The position numbers and the translations under genes were made by a program. A stretch of 64,000 nt of DNA from Rhizaria sp. SCN 62-66 (taxonomy: Eukaryota; Rhizaria, unplaced). The stretch covers positions 1-64,000 of the forward strand of contig MEDY01000110.1 in assembly GCA_001724265.1 (NCBI GenBank), given 5' to 3'. Below are positions 30,400 through 40,091 of this stretch, piece after piece; positions within the stretch are counted from its first letter, which is position 1, and each line of letters opens with the position of its first letter. The notes below the pieces were generated by a model. It was not told where the DNA came from and made no database searches. It saw only the letters and a list, made by a program, of their open reading frames with translations.

Positions 30400-32799
30400 A
30401 TGAAGTCCCTCATCCTCGCCTTAGCGTTGGTGGTGGCTTGCCTCTTAACGCTGGCGCCGTCCCCCGCCAGCGCCTGGTCCTCCCCGGGCTCCGGCTCCCC
30501 CTCTGCCTCTGCCACAGCCGCCGAGCTCGTAGAGGTCGACGCCTACGAGGAGGCCGAGCTCAACGGTGAGCCCTGCCCTACGGGCTGCTCCAACCACGGC
30601 ATGTGCACACAGGACGGCCAGTGCTTCTGCTACGACGGCTGGGGCGGCAGCGACTGCTCGACCCGCGTCTGCCCAGCCGCCTGCCACCTCCATGGCTCGT
30701 GCGTCGACGGCCAGTGCGTGTGCAAGCCCGGCTGGGCGGGCTACGACTGCTCCTACCGCGGCTGCGCCAACGACTGCAGCGGCCACGGCGTGTGCCACAT
30801 TACGCCCTACGCGTCGCAGTGCGCCTGCTACCCGGGCTTCACAGGCCCCACGTGCGAGCGCATGGAGGTCGCCGTCGCCGCCACGTCGTGCATCGACGAT
30901 TGCAACGGCCGCGGGTTCTGCCGCGGCACCACGTGCCAGTGCGAGCCCGGCTGGGTGGGCCGCGCATGCGAGCAGCCCGAGTGCCCGCACGGCTGCTCCG
31001 GCCGCGGGCTTTGCGACAAGGCCACCGGCAAGTGCCAATGTCTCGACTCGGTCAAGTTCTCCGGCTCCTTCTGCCAGACGCTGAGCTGCCCCAACAACTG
31101 CTACGGCAACGGCGTGTGCCTTGAGTCGGGAGTGTGCAAGTGCAACCCGGGCTTCTTCGGCCGCGACTGCGCGCCCGAGAACTGCCCCGACAACTGCAAC
31201 TACCCCGCGCGCGGCGAGTGCACCGTGCCGCCCCCAGCGCCGCGGGACGCCAATAACGCCTCGTCCCCACTGGGCGACCGGCGCGGCGTGTGCAAGTGTG
31301 GACCCTTCTTCACGGGCCCCTCGTGCGCGGCGCGCCGCTGCCCACTCGACTGCTCCGGCAATGGCCAGTGCGACGACAAGACGCACCAGTGCAAGTGCAA
31401 CGAGGGCTGGGCTGGCGAGGCCTGCAACCTGCGGCCCTGCCTCCAGACGTGCGTGCACGGTGCGTGCCTTGACGGCCAGTGCAAGTGCGAGCCCGACTGG
31501 ACGGGCGGCGCCTGCGATCAGCCTAAGACGTGCCCCAAGGACTGCTCTTCGCACGGCGTCTGCCGCGGCGGCGCCTGCTACTGTGAAAACGGCTATGAGG
31601 GCGCAGACTGCTCCCGCTCCGTCGGCGCGGCCATCACTCCTAAGCTGCTGCGCTCCGCGACCGGTGACATCCTCCCCGCCGGCCAGGCCGTCTGCTCGCC
31701 GCCCTGCGACGACGCCAACGGGCTCTGCGTCGTGTCCCCCGCGACCGGGCTGCCGCAGTGCACGTGCAAGACCGGCTTCGGCGGCGCCGACTGCAAGCTG
31801 CGCGCCACGCCCCCCGCGGCCAAGGCCGGCGTCAACGGCACGTCATTCATCTCGGTCGACCAGGTCATCACCCAGGGCCTCGCCGTCGACCCCAAGACCG
31901 CCACGCGCAACGGCAAGGCCGCCAACAACGGCAACGCGACTGCGGGCGGCAACGCGACCGCTGCTGCTACAGGCAACGTCACTGCTGGCGCGAACGCGAC
32001 CACCGCCGCCCGGGACAACAAGACTGCCAGCGTTCTCAACAACACCAAGAGCACGAACGCGACTGCGGGCGCCAACGCCACCGCGGGCGGCAACGGCACT
32101 GCGGGCGTCAATGGCACTGCGGCCGGCAACGTGACGGCGCCGCTGAACGCGACTGAGACGCTCAAGCGCGTGGCCGCCGTGGCCGCTGCGAACGCGCTCA
32201 AGCCCAAGAACGCGACCGAGGCCGCTGCGCAGGCGGCCAAGAAGCGCGAGCTCGCTGAGCTGGGCCAGATCGCGGTCAAGCCCGTGGCGCAGCGTACGGC
32301 GTGCGAGCCGGCGTGCTCGCAGAACGGCCGCTGCATCATCCTTGACAAGGCCATCGGGCCCCAGTGCTTCTGCCTCAAGGGCTTCGCCGGCCCCACCTGC
32401 GGTATCGCCGTCGCGGCCAAGCCCGTCGTTGCCGCCGCGCCCGCTGCCGCCGCCGCCAAGCCCGCTGCTGCGGTCAAGCCTGCCGCTGCCGCTGCTGCTG
32501 CTGCTAAGCCTGCTGCTGCTGCTGCCGACGCCGCTGCCAAGCCCGCTGCCGCCAAGCCCGCTGCCGCGCCCGCCGCTGCGAAGCCCGCCGCCGCCCCCGC
32601 TGCCCCCGCCGCCAAGCCCGCTGCTGCCTCCGCCGCCGCGCCCGCCGCGCCCGCCGCTGCGAAGCCCGCTGCGCCGACGGTGACGACGCTGATCGAGGAG
32701 GCGGCGTACTTTGACGAGGACGCGCTGTGGGAGAGCGAGGAGGACCGCCACGAGGACGAGATGCTGCTCCGCGCGCTCGACCAGATCATCCGCGTCTAA
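30400..32799 (+). CDS. Secreted protein with 12 EGF-like repeats and an N-glycan-dense spacer
   Basis: The gene is intronless and encodes 799 residues. The ATG at 30400 is chosen because it opens a clear signal peptide (LILALALVVACLLTL, likely cut after the Ala-Ser-Ala near residue 25). Ten tandem tenascin-type EGF modules follow at about residues 58-410, each of the form C-x3-C-x-G-x-C-x-C-x-G-W-x-G-x-x-C. An eleventh lies near 430-465 and a twelfth near 635-670. Between the last two is a Gly/Ala/Asn-rich spacer with about 14 Asn-x-Thr sequons. The tail is Ala/Lys/Pro-rich and ends in an acidic segment (EDRHEDEMLLRALDQIIRV). There is no transmembrane or GPI-type C-terminus, so it should be secreted or wall/matrix-associated. 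The likely role is extracellular adhesion or matrix; that is inference from architecture. Confidence 0.85.
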   Translation: MKSLILALALVVACLLTLAPSPASAWSSPGSGSPSASATAAELVEVDAYEEAELNGEPCPTGCSNHGMCTQDGQCFCYDGWGGSDCSTRVCPAACHLHGSCVDGQCVCKPGWAGYDCSYRGCANDCSGHGVCHITPYASQCACYPGFTGPTCERMEVAVAATSCIDDCNGRGFCRGTTCQCEPGWVGRACEQPECPHGCSGRGLCDKATGKCQCLDSVKFSGSFCQTLSCPNNCYGNGVCLESGVCKCNPGFFGRDCAPENCPDNCNYPARGECTVPPPAPRDANNASSPLGDRRGVCKCGPFFTGPSCAARRCPLDCSGNGQCDDKTHQCKCNEGWAGEACNLRPCLQTCVHGACLDGQCKCEPDWTGGACDQPKTCPKDCSSHGVCRGGACYCENGYEGADCSRSVGAAITPKLLRSATGDILPAGQAVCSPPCDDANGLCVVSPATGLPQCTCKTGFGGADCKLRATPPAAKAGVNGTSFISVDQVITQGLAVDPKTATRNGKAANNGNATAGGNATAAATGNVTAGANATTAARDNKTASVLNNTKSTNATAGANATAGGNGTAGVNGTAAGNVTAPLNATETLKRVAAVAAANALKPKNATEAAAQAAKKRELAELGQIAVKPVAQRTACEPACSQNGRCIILDKAIGPQCFCLKGFAGPTCGIAVAAKPVVAAAPAAAAAKPAAAVKPAAAAAAAAKPAAAAADAAAKPAAAKPAAAPAAAKPAAAPAAPAAKPAAASAAAPAAPAAAKPAAPTVTTLIEEAAYFDEDALWESEEDRHEDEMLLRALDQIIRV

Positions 32800-33808
32800 G
32801 GTGAACTATGCCATCAGTCGGGACGGACGGGTTTGGAAGCAAACGAATTGAATGAGGTAGTGACTGTAAGTGTTTCTTTTGTTAGCAAAGTGATGTCAGA
32901 TTCGCTTAGTTTTGTTCTTAGTTTATGTTTTATGCATGTTTACGTAGTCGTTGTTGTGTGTCCGAAATTGTGACTTGCTGACGAAAACTACTTCACTGCT
33001 GTCAGCTACTTGTCGGGAAGAGGTTATGTAGTGTCTGTTGTTGTTTTGTTGTCGTCGTCGTCATATGTCGTTATCCTTGTGGGTTGTGCACTTGTATTTA
33101 AAACACACATGCGCTCACAACTCTCGATTGTGTACGCGGCGGCGATTAGGAAGGGTTAAGAGCGTGTCTATTTTGTTGGTGTATTTCGGCTTTGCGCCTT
33201 AATCCGCTGACTTGGCGCGCGTTCACAAAGAATCAATAAGTCTAAAACAGAAAAGAGCCTGTGGTACCCATCTGAAATGCGGACCTCAACTTGCGCTATA
33301 GAAATGTCAAAACCAATAAAAATTACTCAACTTTTTATATTCCTTGTCTCAATCAATTCCTCATTTCCAAATCCGCGAACATATCGGCCTTTTATGGCTT
33401 CGTTTTGCGTGGCCTGGATGTCGCGAGTGACTGTATTAGAGCCCTCGATCGCGAGAGTCGACTGTGAAGAAAGTTAAGCCGCGAGTTGGATCCAGCGGAG
33501 AAACTTCGTAACCCGTTTTGACCGTGTTAAGTCCGTCATTTTGCAGAGTTATTGGTTATCTGGGTTAGGAGGAACCTTTTTCTGCTTTATACCTTTCTAA
33601 TCGCTTCGATCTAGTGCATTAACGTTCCGTACAAAAGTGTCGCAGGTTTTCCCGCCTAAAGACCTTTGGCGGAGACGTCGTTTTGTTTCCGCACGTCTTC
33701 TATGCAGCTCATGTTCAAAAATTGACTGTGCCTATTCGCGTTCTATTTTTCCCTTTCCTTGCCCTTGACTCCGCTTGCTCACCCGTGCGCGTATACCCGC
33801 AGCCGCAG
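32800..33808. other. Intergenic region upstream of the ADP/ATP carrier gene
   Basis: About 1 kb, AT-rich, with a short GTT/GTC run at 33031-33062 and no coding signal. The part from about 33480 to 33808 is the presumed promoter and leader; the leader just before the ATG is pyrimidine-rich and ends in CCGCAG. Confidence 0.45.
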
Positions 33809-34768
33809 ATGTCGACCGAAAAGAAGTCGGGTGCTCTCCCCTTCATCCAGGACCTTCTCCTTGGTGGAACCTCTGGCGTCATCGCCAAGACCGCCTGCGC
33901 ACCCCTCGAGCGCGTGAAGATTCTCCTCCAGGTCCAGGGCGCCTCCGTCAACGGCCCCAAGTACACCGGCTTCATGGACGCCCTCACCCGCGTCCCCAAG
34001 GAGGAGGGCATGGCCGCCCTCTGGCGCGGTAACCTCGCTAACTGCCTGCGTTACTTCCCCACCCAGGCCATGAATTTCGCCTTCAAGGAGCGCTACCAGC
34101 GCATGTTTGTCCGCCCCCGCGAGGAGGTTGGCTTCGCCCGCTGGTTCGCCGGTTTCCTCGCCGCCGGTGCCGCCGCTGGTGCCACCGCGCTCACTGTCTC
34201 GTACCCCCTCGAGTACACGTACACTCGCCTCGCTGCCGACTCCGGCGCGCACGGTGCCCCTGCGGGCGGCGCTGCCGGCTCGGGCCGCCAGTACAACGGC
34301 ATGCTTGACTGCATCAAGAAGACCGTCAAGTCCGACGGCATCCGCGGTCTCTACCGTGGCTACGGCCCTTCCGTCGCCGGCATCATCGTCTACCGTGCCG
34401 GTTACTTCGGTCTCTACGACTTCTCCAAGGCCTTCGTCATGCCCCACATGCCCGCCGACTCCGGCGCGGCCACCATGTTTGCCACCAAGTTCCTCATGGC
34501 GCTCACCATCGACATCTTCTCGGCCATGTGTTCGTACCCGCTCGACACGATCCGCCGCTCGATGATGATGATGTCCGGCCGCGTCGACCCGCCCTTCACC
34601 ACCTCGCTCGGCTGCGCCAAGTACATCATTGCGCGCGACGGCTTCAAGGGCCTCTACAAGGGCGCCTTCACCAACAACATCCGCGCGATCGGCTCTGCCC
34701 TCGTGCTCGTGCTCTACGACGAGCTCCGCACCATCTTCCTCCCCAACGCCCCCACCAACAAGCACTAA
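33809..34768 (+). CDS. Mitochondrial ADP/ATP carrier (adenine nucleotide translocase)
   Basis: The gene is intronless and encodes 319 residues, ending in TAA. It should exchange matrix ATP for cytosolic ADP across the inner mitochondrial membrane. Three mitochondrial-carrier repeats are visible: repeat 1 with APLERVKILLQVQ, repeat 2 with YPLEYTYTRLAAD, repeat 3 with YPLDTIRRSMMMMSGR. Family substrate-contact segments are present: LRYFPTQAMNFAFKERY, GIIVYRAGYFGLYD and RAIGSALVLVLYDE. Two positions are unusual. The carrier signature RRRMMM reads RRSMMM, and the Arg of the repeat-2 signature (PLDFAR in most carriers) is Tyr. The ATG at 33809 gives MSTEKKSG; a longer frame upstream is 5' leader. 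Codon use is strongly C-ending, as expected for high expression. Confidence 0.95.
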   Translation: MSTEKKSGALPFIQDLLLGGTSGVIAKTACAPLERVKILLQVQGASVNGPKYTGFMDALTRVPKEEGMAALWRGNLANCLRYFPTQAMNFAFKERYQRMFVRPREEVGFARWFAGFLAAGAAAGATALTVSYPLEYTYTRLAADSGAHGAPAGGAAGSGRQYNGMLDCIKKTVKSDGIRGLYRGYGPSVAGIIVYRAGYFGLYDFSKAFVMPHMPADSGAATMFATKFLMALTIDIFSAMCSYPLDTIRRSMMMMSGRVDPPFTTSLGCAKYIIARDGFKGLYKGAFTNNIRAIGSALVLVLYDELRTIFLPNAPTNKH

Positions 34769-35002
34769 GTGAGCCGCCGTCAAAGGAGAGGAAGAAGGTC
34801 GCTGCGACAACAGCGTCTGCGGCAGCGACGGCGACGGAGACTGCGACGATGACGGCCTAACAACTTGCAACATCACGACATTTCCGCTTATCTTTTAGTG
34901 ATGGTGTCTGTGTGTGTAAGTATTTGGCGTCAATGTTGCCGTGCCAATGTCAACAGCATGGGTGTTGTTGTTGATGCGAGTGTTGTTGTTGTTGTTGTTG
35001 TT

Positions 35003-35046
<44 letters not shown>

Positions 35047-35912
35047 CTTTGTCGTTTTGTTGTGACAACGACAACAACAGCAACGGTAACTGTGAGGACA
35101 CTTACTTATTCACGACTGAGCGAGTGTCTAAGTGTGTGTTGCTGCACTCTCGAGTATGCTCTGCGTTAATGGTTACTCATGGTGTGGCGACACGCGCTGG
35201 CTGCCTGTTCTGGTTTTGTTTCCCACTTATATTATGAGAAGAACAAGATCAACAGCGGCCGCCCCGTCAATCCCTGCTCACACTCTGACCCAGCCTCAGC
35301 CCCCCAGTTCTAGCTCAAACCCCGCACTTTAGTTTTGTTCAGTTCCAGTCACTAACTCAAAGTACACTGTAACTCAGCTTTATTTTATAGTATTTTTTGA
35401 TTTTTCCGTATTATTTTCTATCAGTGCGAGGTCTGATAATGCGTCTTTTGTATTCCGCAGTGTGTGGTGGTGTGTTTCATGGGCCTTTTGCCCCCGCCTC
35501 ACACACAGCTACAAGAGAAGACAAATGGGCGATCATGGGTATGTGTGTTTATCATGTTGTGAGAATGATTTTCTGCGTCAACCGATCTATATATGCGCAG
35601 TCATTCATTAGAATACAGGGTTATTAACATATTGCTTCATGATAAGTATAACAATGTATTTTTGTGTGTATTATTTCTTCTTTTTGTAAAGCAATGCGCG
35701 CTTCAAAGTTGCTGCTCCGTCTGCAACGACGAGGATACACAACAGGAAAGCGACTGACTTTGCATCAATCAAGTATGTAGCACAATACAAGATAGAAATG
35801 AGTAGACTATATCATACAGACCAAGAAAAACGAAATTTCAAAATAAAAGATGCATATTATGTAAAACAACTTCACTCTTCACACCGACAGCCACAAACAG
35901 CAAGTCGTTGCT
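34769..35912. other. Convergent intergenic region with a GTT microsatellite
   Basis: This 1.1-kb interval lies between the 3' ends of the carrier and the dynein-chain genes. The short frame right after the carrier stop (to 34860) is Ala/Thr-rich 3' UTR. No gene is supported. The microsatellite is listed separately. Confidence 0.5.
34981..35046. repeat. (GTT)n trinucleotide microsatellite
   Basis: About 22 near-perfect GTT units, with one ATT interruption near 35002. A degenerate shorter run lies just before it (34962-34975), and CAA-type units follow on the same strand at 35065-35080, so the transcript could fold back weakly. It sits in the carrier's 3' flank. Confidence 0.9.
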
Positions 35913-38546
35913 TTAGTCGTCGTCCTCGCCCTCCTTGTTGGCCTTGGCGGCGGCGGCGGCGTCAGCGGCGCGCTTCTCCGCCGCGGCGGCCTCATCGAGC
36001 TTCTTCTGATTGACCAGCGGCGGGATGAGCGTGACGGTCTTGTTCTTGCCGTTCTCGTCCTGCACGATGAGCACCTTGTCAAGCGCGGCCTGCTCCTGCG
36101 CGGGCTCCAGGTCGTCGACGCTGGCCGCGTTCATGCGGCGCAGCGCCGAGGAGAGCTTGAGCACGGTCGACACGCCGCGGTCGTCGCCCACCGCGATGAT
36201 CGGGTCGCGCGGGTTGAAGGCCACGTGCGAGAGCTTCGAGGCCTTGGAGAGGCGGTGCTCGCCCACAGGCTCGTGGCGCGACGCCGCGAGGTCGTAGAGC
36301 TTGAGCCAGCCGTCGCTGGTGACGCAGGCGAAGACAGTGGACTTGTAGGGCGCCCACACAACGTCGCCGATGGGCGTGTGCAGATCGAAGGTCATGACGG
36401 CGTTGCGCGTCGTGTGCTCCCAGATCTTGATCGTCCAGTCGGCCGAGCACGAGATGAAGATGTTGGGGTGGAAGTGGTTCCACCGCACCGCGTACACGGC
36501 CATCGTGTGCCCGTCAAACGTCTGCGCAAGCGTGCTATTGTATGCCGTGTGGTATGTCGACACCGTGCCTTCCTCCGTGCCCACGACGAGCATCGGGATC
36601 GCCGGGTTGAAGTCGAAGCACGTGCCGCCACCGAGCGTCACGAGCGCGCGCTCAGGGTCAACGGGCGCGTTGGGCAGCGGCGCGGCCGTCTTGGCGAATT
36701 CGGAGGCGTCGCCGACGTTGCGCACGTTGCTGTGCGCGAGCTTGAGCAGCACCACGTCCTCCTTGTCCAGGTCCGTCTTGTTGACAACCCAGGAGCAGAA
36801 GTGACCGTCGGTGGACACCGAGTGGAACTGCAGCGGCGACTGCGCCGCCGTCCACGCCACCTGCCAGACGGGCCCCATGTGGCGCGAGGTCGGCGTCGAG
36901 GACGAGTACAGCGGCTTGTTGCCGCCCTTGCGCGCGTCAAACACGCACACGGAGCCGTCGTGGAGGCCGGCCACGAGCAGCGGCGACAGCGTCGGGTGCC
37001 AGTCGAGCGACATCACGCCCGAGGGCGTCTCGAACGTGTACTCGGGGTGTGCCGCGTTCTTGAGCGAGTAGCAGCACACGAGGCCCGTGCCGGAGCGCGT
37101 ATTGGTGATGAAGTCGTAGGAGCCGAAGCCGACGGCGAAGAGGTCGGGGAATTGCTTGTTCCACACCACGGCCGTGACCGTCTGGCGCGGCTTGGCCGCC
37201 TTGTCTGTCGTAAAGCGCCACAACGGCAGAAACGAGCCGCGGTCCGCGGGCGCCAGCGTGGTGACGGCCGAGAGCGACGAGCCCGACGAAGAACCGTCGG
37301 TCTGGGCGCCGCTGCTGGAGCTGCTGCTGCTTGTCGCGGCGGAGTCGCTGCCGCCGGCGCCGGAGCCCGGCGCCGCGGGCTGCGGGCCAGCGGGCGCGTT
37401 GGCGTTGGCCCCGGCGACGGCAGCCGAGAGCGAGCCAATGTTGTCCTCGAAGTACTTGTAGTCCCAGTACACGTGTGCGTCGGCGTTCTGGTTCACCGTG
37501 CGCTCCACGACCTTAAGAGCGCGCGCCATCGACTCGGAGAAGAAGATCGCGTCGGCCGACTTGGCCGAGGCCTTGCTCGCGCCGGCGCCGTGAACAGACG
37601 ACGACGCGGCGGCAGCGTCGGCCTCGGCAGCCGCGGCGTCGGCAGCGGCGCCCTGGTCTCCCGCCTTGCTCTCATCCTCGCCCTCGGCGCCCGCGGCGGC
37701 GGCGTCGCCGTCGGCCGCATCATCGCCCTGAGCGGCGCCCGAGCCGCCCAGCTTGAGCTTGCGCGAGTCGCGCTGCTCGCGGGCGTAGATCTGCGCGTTG
37801 AGGTCCGCCAAGTAGGCGTCGAAGATGGTCCACTGCGTGATCTGGCCGCCGTAGTCGTGCGTCGGCGCCGGCTCAGTGGTGACCTGGCGCTCGCGCAGAG
37901 GGTTGTTGGACGTCTGCATCGCGCGCTCATTGAAGTTGAACTGATTGCGCAGCGCGCGCTTCTTCTCCGCCGCGGCCGCCGCGGCAGAGAGGTTCGCGGT
38001 CGACGGGCTGGGCGAGAGAGAGGAGCCAGTGCCCGCGGACGCGGATGCGGCAGGGATGTCGGGGTCGCCGACCTGGGCGCTGGTGCTGACCTTCTCGCTG
38101 CGGGCCACGGCGGCGGCAGCGAGCGCGGCGGCCGAGACGGGCTCCTTGGTCTTGGTGATGCCTGCGGCGGCGTCGAGCGCCTTAGCCTCAGCGCTGTCGA
38201 CGTGGATGAGGTTGCCCTCCATCTGGAAGTGCACGGCCAGGTGGCTCACGTTGGGGTCAGGCTTGTACGCGCCCTCGCGGAAGTGGAAGCGCACGCCCGT
38301 ACGCGAAACGTTGGGGTCCGTGGCCGTGATAACCTTGGTGAAGACCTCGTTAAGCTGCTCCTCAGACAGGCCCTTGACTTGGTCCTCGGGCGCACGCTTC
38401 ATCTCCACGGGCTGGAGGTCAAACTCGCTGCCGTCGAACATAGCGTAGTCGTAGTTGTAGTCGTAGTCAAAACGCGCAGGGGCCGCGGGGGCTGCGCCCG
38501 CGTTCGCCTTGCCGGACTGATAGCCAGGGTTCGGGCGCGGAGGCAT
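35913..38546 (-). CDS. DNAI1: Axonemal outer-arm dynein intermediate chain, DNAI1/IC1 (ODA9) type
   Basis: The gene encodes 877 residues in one exon, ending in TAA. It should be a structural WD-repeat subunit linking outer dynein arm heavy chains to the axonemal doublet. The N-terminus has the family's FDGSEFDLQPVEMKR and VFTKVITATDPNVSR blocks, followed by AVHFQMEG. The middle carries ALKVVERTVNQN, which matches DNAI1. The C-terminal half (about 430-830) holds WD repeats, for example VMSLDWHPTLSPLLVAGLHD, VYAVRWNHFHPNIFISCSAD with WTIKIWEH, and VAFNPRDPIIAVGDD. It is about 180 residues longer than animal and green-algal relatives because of two Ala/Asp/Ser-rich inserts around residues 260-400. 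ATG at 38546 gives MPPRPNPGYQ; the open frame upstream lacks a convincing start. The gene implies a motile flagellum. Confidence 0.92.
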   Translation of the reverse strand: MPPRPNPGYQSGKANAGAAPAAPARFDYDYNYDYAMFDGSEFDLQPVEMKRAPEDQVKGLSEEQLNEVFTKVITATDPNVSRTGVRFHFREGAYKPDPNVSHLAVHFQMEGNLIHVDSAEAKALDAAAGITKTKEPVSAAALAAAAVARSEKVSTSAQVGDPDIPAASASAGTGSSLSPSPSTANLSAAAAAAEKKRALRNQFNFNERAMQTSNNPLRERQVTTEPAPTHDYGGQITQWTIFDAYLADLNAQIYAREQRDSRKLKLGGSGAAQGDDAADGDAAAAGAEGEDESKAGDQGAAADAAAAEADAAAASSSVHGAGASKASAKSADAIFFSESMARALKVVERTVNQNADAHVYWDYKYFEDNIGSLSAAVAGANANAPAGPQPAAPGSGAGGSDSAATSSSSSSSGAQTDGSSSGSSLSAVTTLAPADRGSFLPLWRFTTDKAAKPRQTVTAVVWNKQFPDLFAVGFGSYDFITNTRSGTGLVCCYSLKNAAHPEYTFETPSGVMSLDWHPTLSPLLVAGLHDGSVCVFDARKGGNKPLYSSSTPTSRHMGPVWQVAWTAAQSPLQFHSVSTDGHFCSWVVNKTDLDKEDVVLLKLAHSNVRNVGDASEFAKTAAPLPNAPVDPERALVTLGGGTCFDFNPAIPMLVVGTEEGTVSTYHTAYNSTLAQTFDGHTMAVYAVRWNHFHPNIFISCSADWTIKIWEHTTRNAVMTFDLHTPIGDVVWAPYKSTVFACVTSDGWLKLYDLAASRHEPVGEHRLSKASKLSHVAFNPRDPIIAVGDDRGVSTVLKLSSALRRMNAASVDDLEPAQEQAALDKVLIVQDENGKNKTVTLIPPLVNQKKLDEAAAAEKRAADAAAAAKANKEGEDDD

Positions 38547-39130
38547 GACTACCTGGACGCCTTCAACAGGAAGGAGCAGGGAGGCCAGCAAAGTGATTGA
38601 GGGAGAAAGACAAGTGGGGGGGACGGTCAGTTGAGGGCACTTGTTCGTGACAATAAAGTCGCCAAAAGAGGTTTTTCTTTGATGACCAAGCAAAGTAGAC
38701 CACAACACAATTGTAAATTGAATACTGCGCATGTCGACGTTGATATCGTTTCACAATTCGGGCGAATCTCTTGAGTGGCCTCGTCCCTGCACGGAAACGG
38801 TCGGTCGTGGTCGGCCAACCCACCCACAGTCACTTCCAGCCAGGTGACCGTGAGCGAGGACCGAGAGAGAGAGTCTCGCTGGCGGTCTGTGCGAGGGGGG
38901 CAGAGATGATATCGGTCTTGTACTTTGTATCCGGCTTTTTTCGGCAAATTATAGCGCACAGACGTTAAGGACGCTGGTTTCTCTTTTCTCATTTAATAGC
39001 TTTTGACATGCTATGCGATATCACGCGCTTTGTTGGTTGGCGGATTCCCACGTGGTTGCCCAACTTCCTCCCTCATGCATTTTGCCCTGTTTTCTTCTCC
39101 CCTGGCGTGTACTTCCGTAGTTTCTTGACC
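38547..39130. promoter_or_regulatory. Divergent promoter region, dynein chain / adenylate kinase
   Basis: These 584 bases separate two divergent starts. The adenylate kinase side ends in a pyrimidine-rich leader up to GACC before the ATG. The frame upstream of 39131 is open to about 39008 but its residues do not resemble adenylate kinase. No specific operator motif was identified. Confidence 0.45.
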
Positions 39131-40091
39131 ATGTCTTCGAGTCTTGAGAACGTTACCAATGAGGAGCTCATGCACGAGGTTCAGCGCCGTATCGAGTGCT
39201 CGAAGGTGCCCGATACTCGTGTCATCTTCATCGGCCCTCCTGGCTGCGGTAAGGGGACCCAGGCTCCTATCATCAAGCAGAAGCAATGCATCTGCCACCT
39301 TGCGACGGGCGACATCCTTCGCGATGCCGTCGAGCACAAGACTGCGATGGGTCTTAAGATCCGGAGCATCATGGACACCGGAGGCCTCGTTTCCGACGAT
39401 ATCGTTGTCGGCGTGATCCAGGAGGCCCTCAAGCGTCCCTCGTGCCAGAAGGGCTTCATCCTCGACGGCTTCCCCCGCACTCTCGACCAGGCCAAGGCCC
39501 TTGATGAGATGCTTGCCAGTAGTCACAAGAAGCTTGACGCCGCCTTTGAGTTCGATGTCCCCGATGAGGTACGCATCGTAAGCTGCACCGCGCACTATCT
39601 AATTTCGCATTGCTTTGACAAAGCCCCTCCGCCAGTTAGTCACTTTGCATATCGCTGCATATCTTTGCATTTTCTTGCTCTTTCTTCCTTTCACTCTCTG
39701 GCATTGGTTTACTCACATCTTTTACCTTTACTCCCCATACTCAACTGCTTTTGCGTGTTTCGTTTCGTTTCCCCAGCTCCTGCTCGACCGCGTGACTGGC
39801 CGCATGATCCACATGGCATCTGGCCGCTCCTACCACGTCCGCAACAACCCGCCCCGCGTTCCGGGCAAGGATGACATCACGGGCGAGGCCCTCGTGCACC
39901 GCCACGACGACAACGCCGCCGCGCTTAAGACCCGCCTGGAGAAGTACCACGCGCTCACCGAGCCGCTGTTCGACTACTACAAGCAGCGCGGCATCATCGC
40001 CAAGATCAACGCCGACCAGCCCGTGCACGCAGTCACCAACGACCTCCTCAAGGTCGTCGGCGGCCTGCCCCCCAAGGCTTCCTCGCTCTAA
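39131..40091 (+). CDS. Adenylate kinase, long (AK2-like) form
   Basis: Two exons, 39131-39568 and 39777-40091, encode 250 residues and end in TAA. The enzyme interconverts ATP + AMP and 2 ADP. The P-loop is [12 protein letters not shown]. The AMP-binding region reads [26 protein letters not shown] contains the conserved Asp-Gly-Phe-Pro-Arg, and the long-form LID begins [20 protein letters not shown] and ends [15 protein letters not shown]. The intron (208 bases, donor GTACGC, acceptor CCCCAG, phase 0) falls exactly at the start of the LID, between FDVPDE and LLLDRVTGR. The LID has no zinc-binding cysteines, as in eukaryotic AK2. With no presequence the product is probably cytosolic or in the intermembrane space. 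The start MSSSLENV follows the common Met-Ser pattern. Confidence 0.95.

Noticed and set aside
30445-31554. Long minus-strand frame opposite the EGF-repeat gene
   Set aside because: It is the antisense of regularly spaced Cys codons; no start or motif, and low-complexity Ala/Val/Arg composition.
33779-34876. 365-codon minus-strand frame opposite the ADP/ATP carrier, and a similar one opposite the nitroreductase (43672-44376)
   Set aside because: Both are by-products of strong C-ending codon use on the true strand.
34895-35101. Polyasparagine or polyvaline/leucine frames over the GTT repeat
   Set aside because: Pure translation of a microsatellite in a 3' flank.
36225-38600. 791-codon open frame on the plus strand opposite the dynein chain
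   Set aside because: It is a shadow of a GC-rich gene with few A/T-start codons. Its translation is Arg/Val/Gly-rich without motifs, while the minus strand encodes clear DNAI1 blocks.
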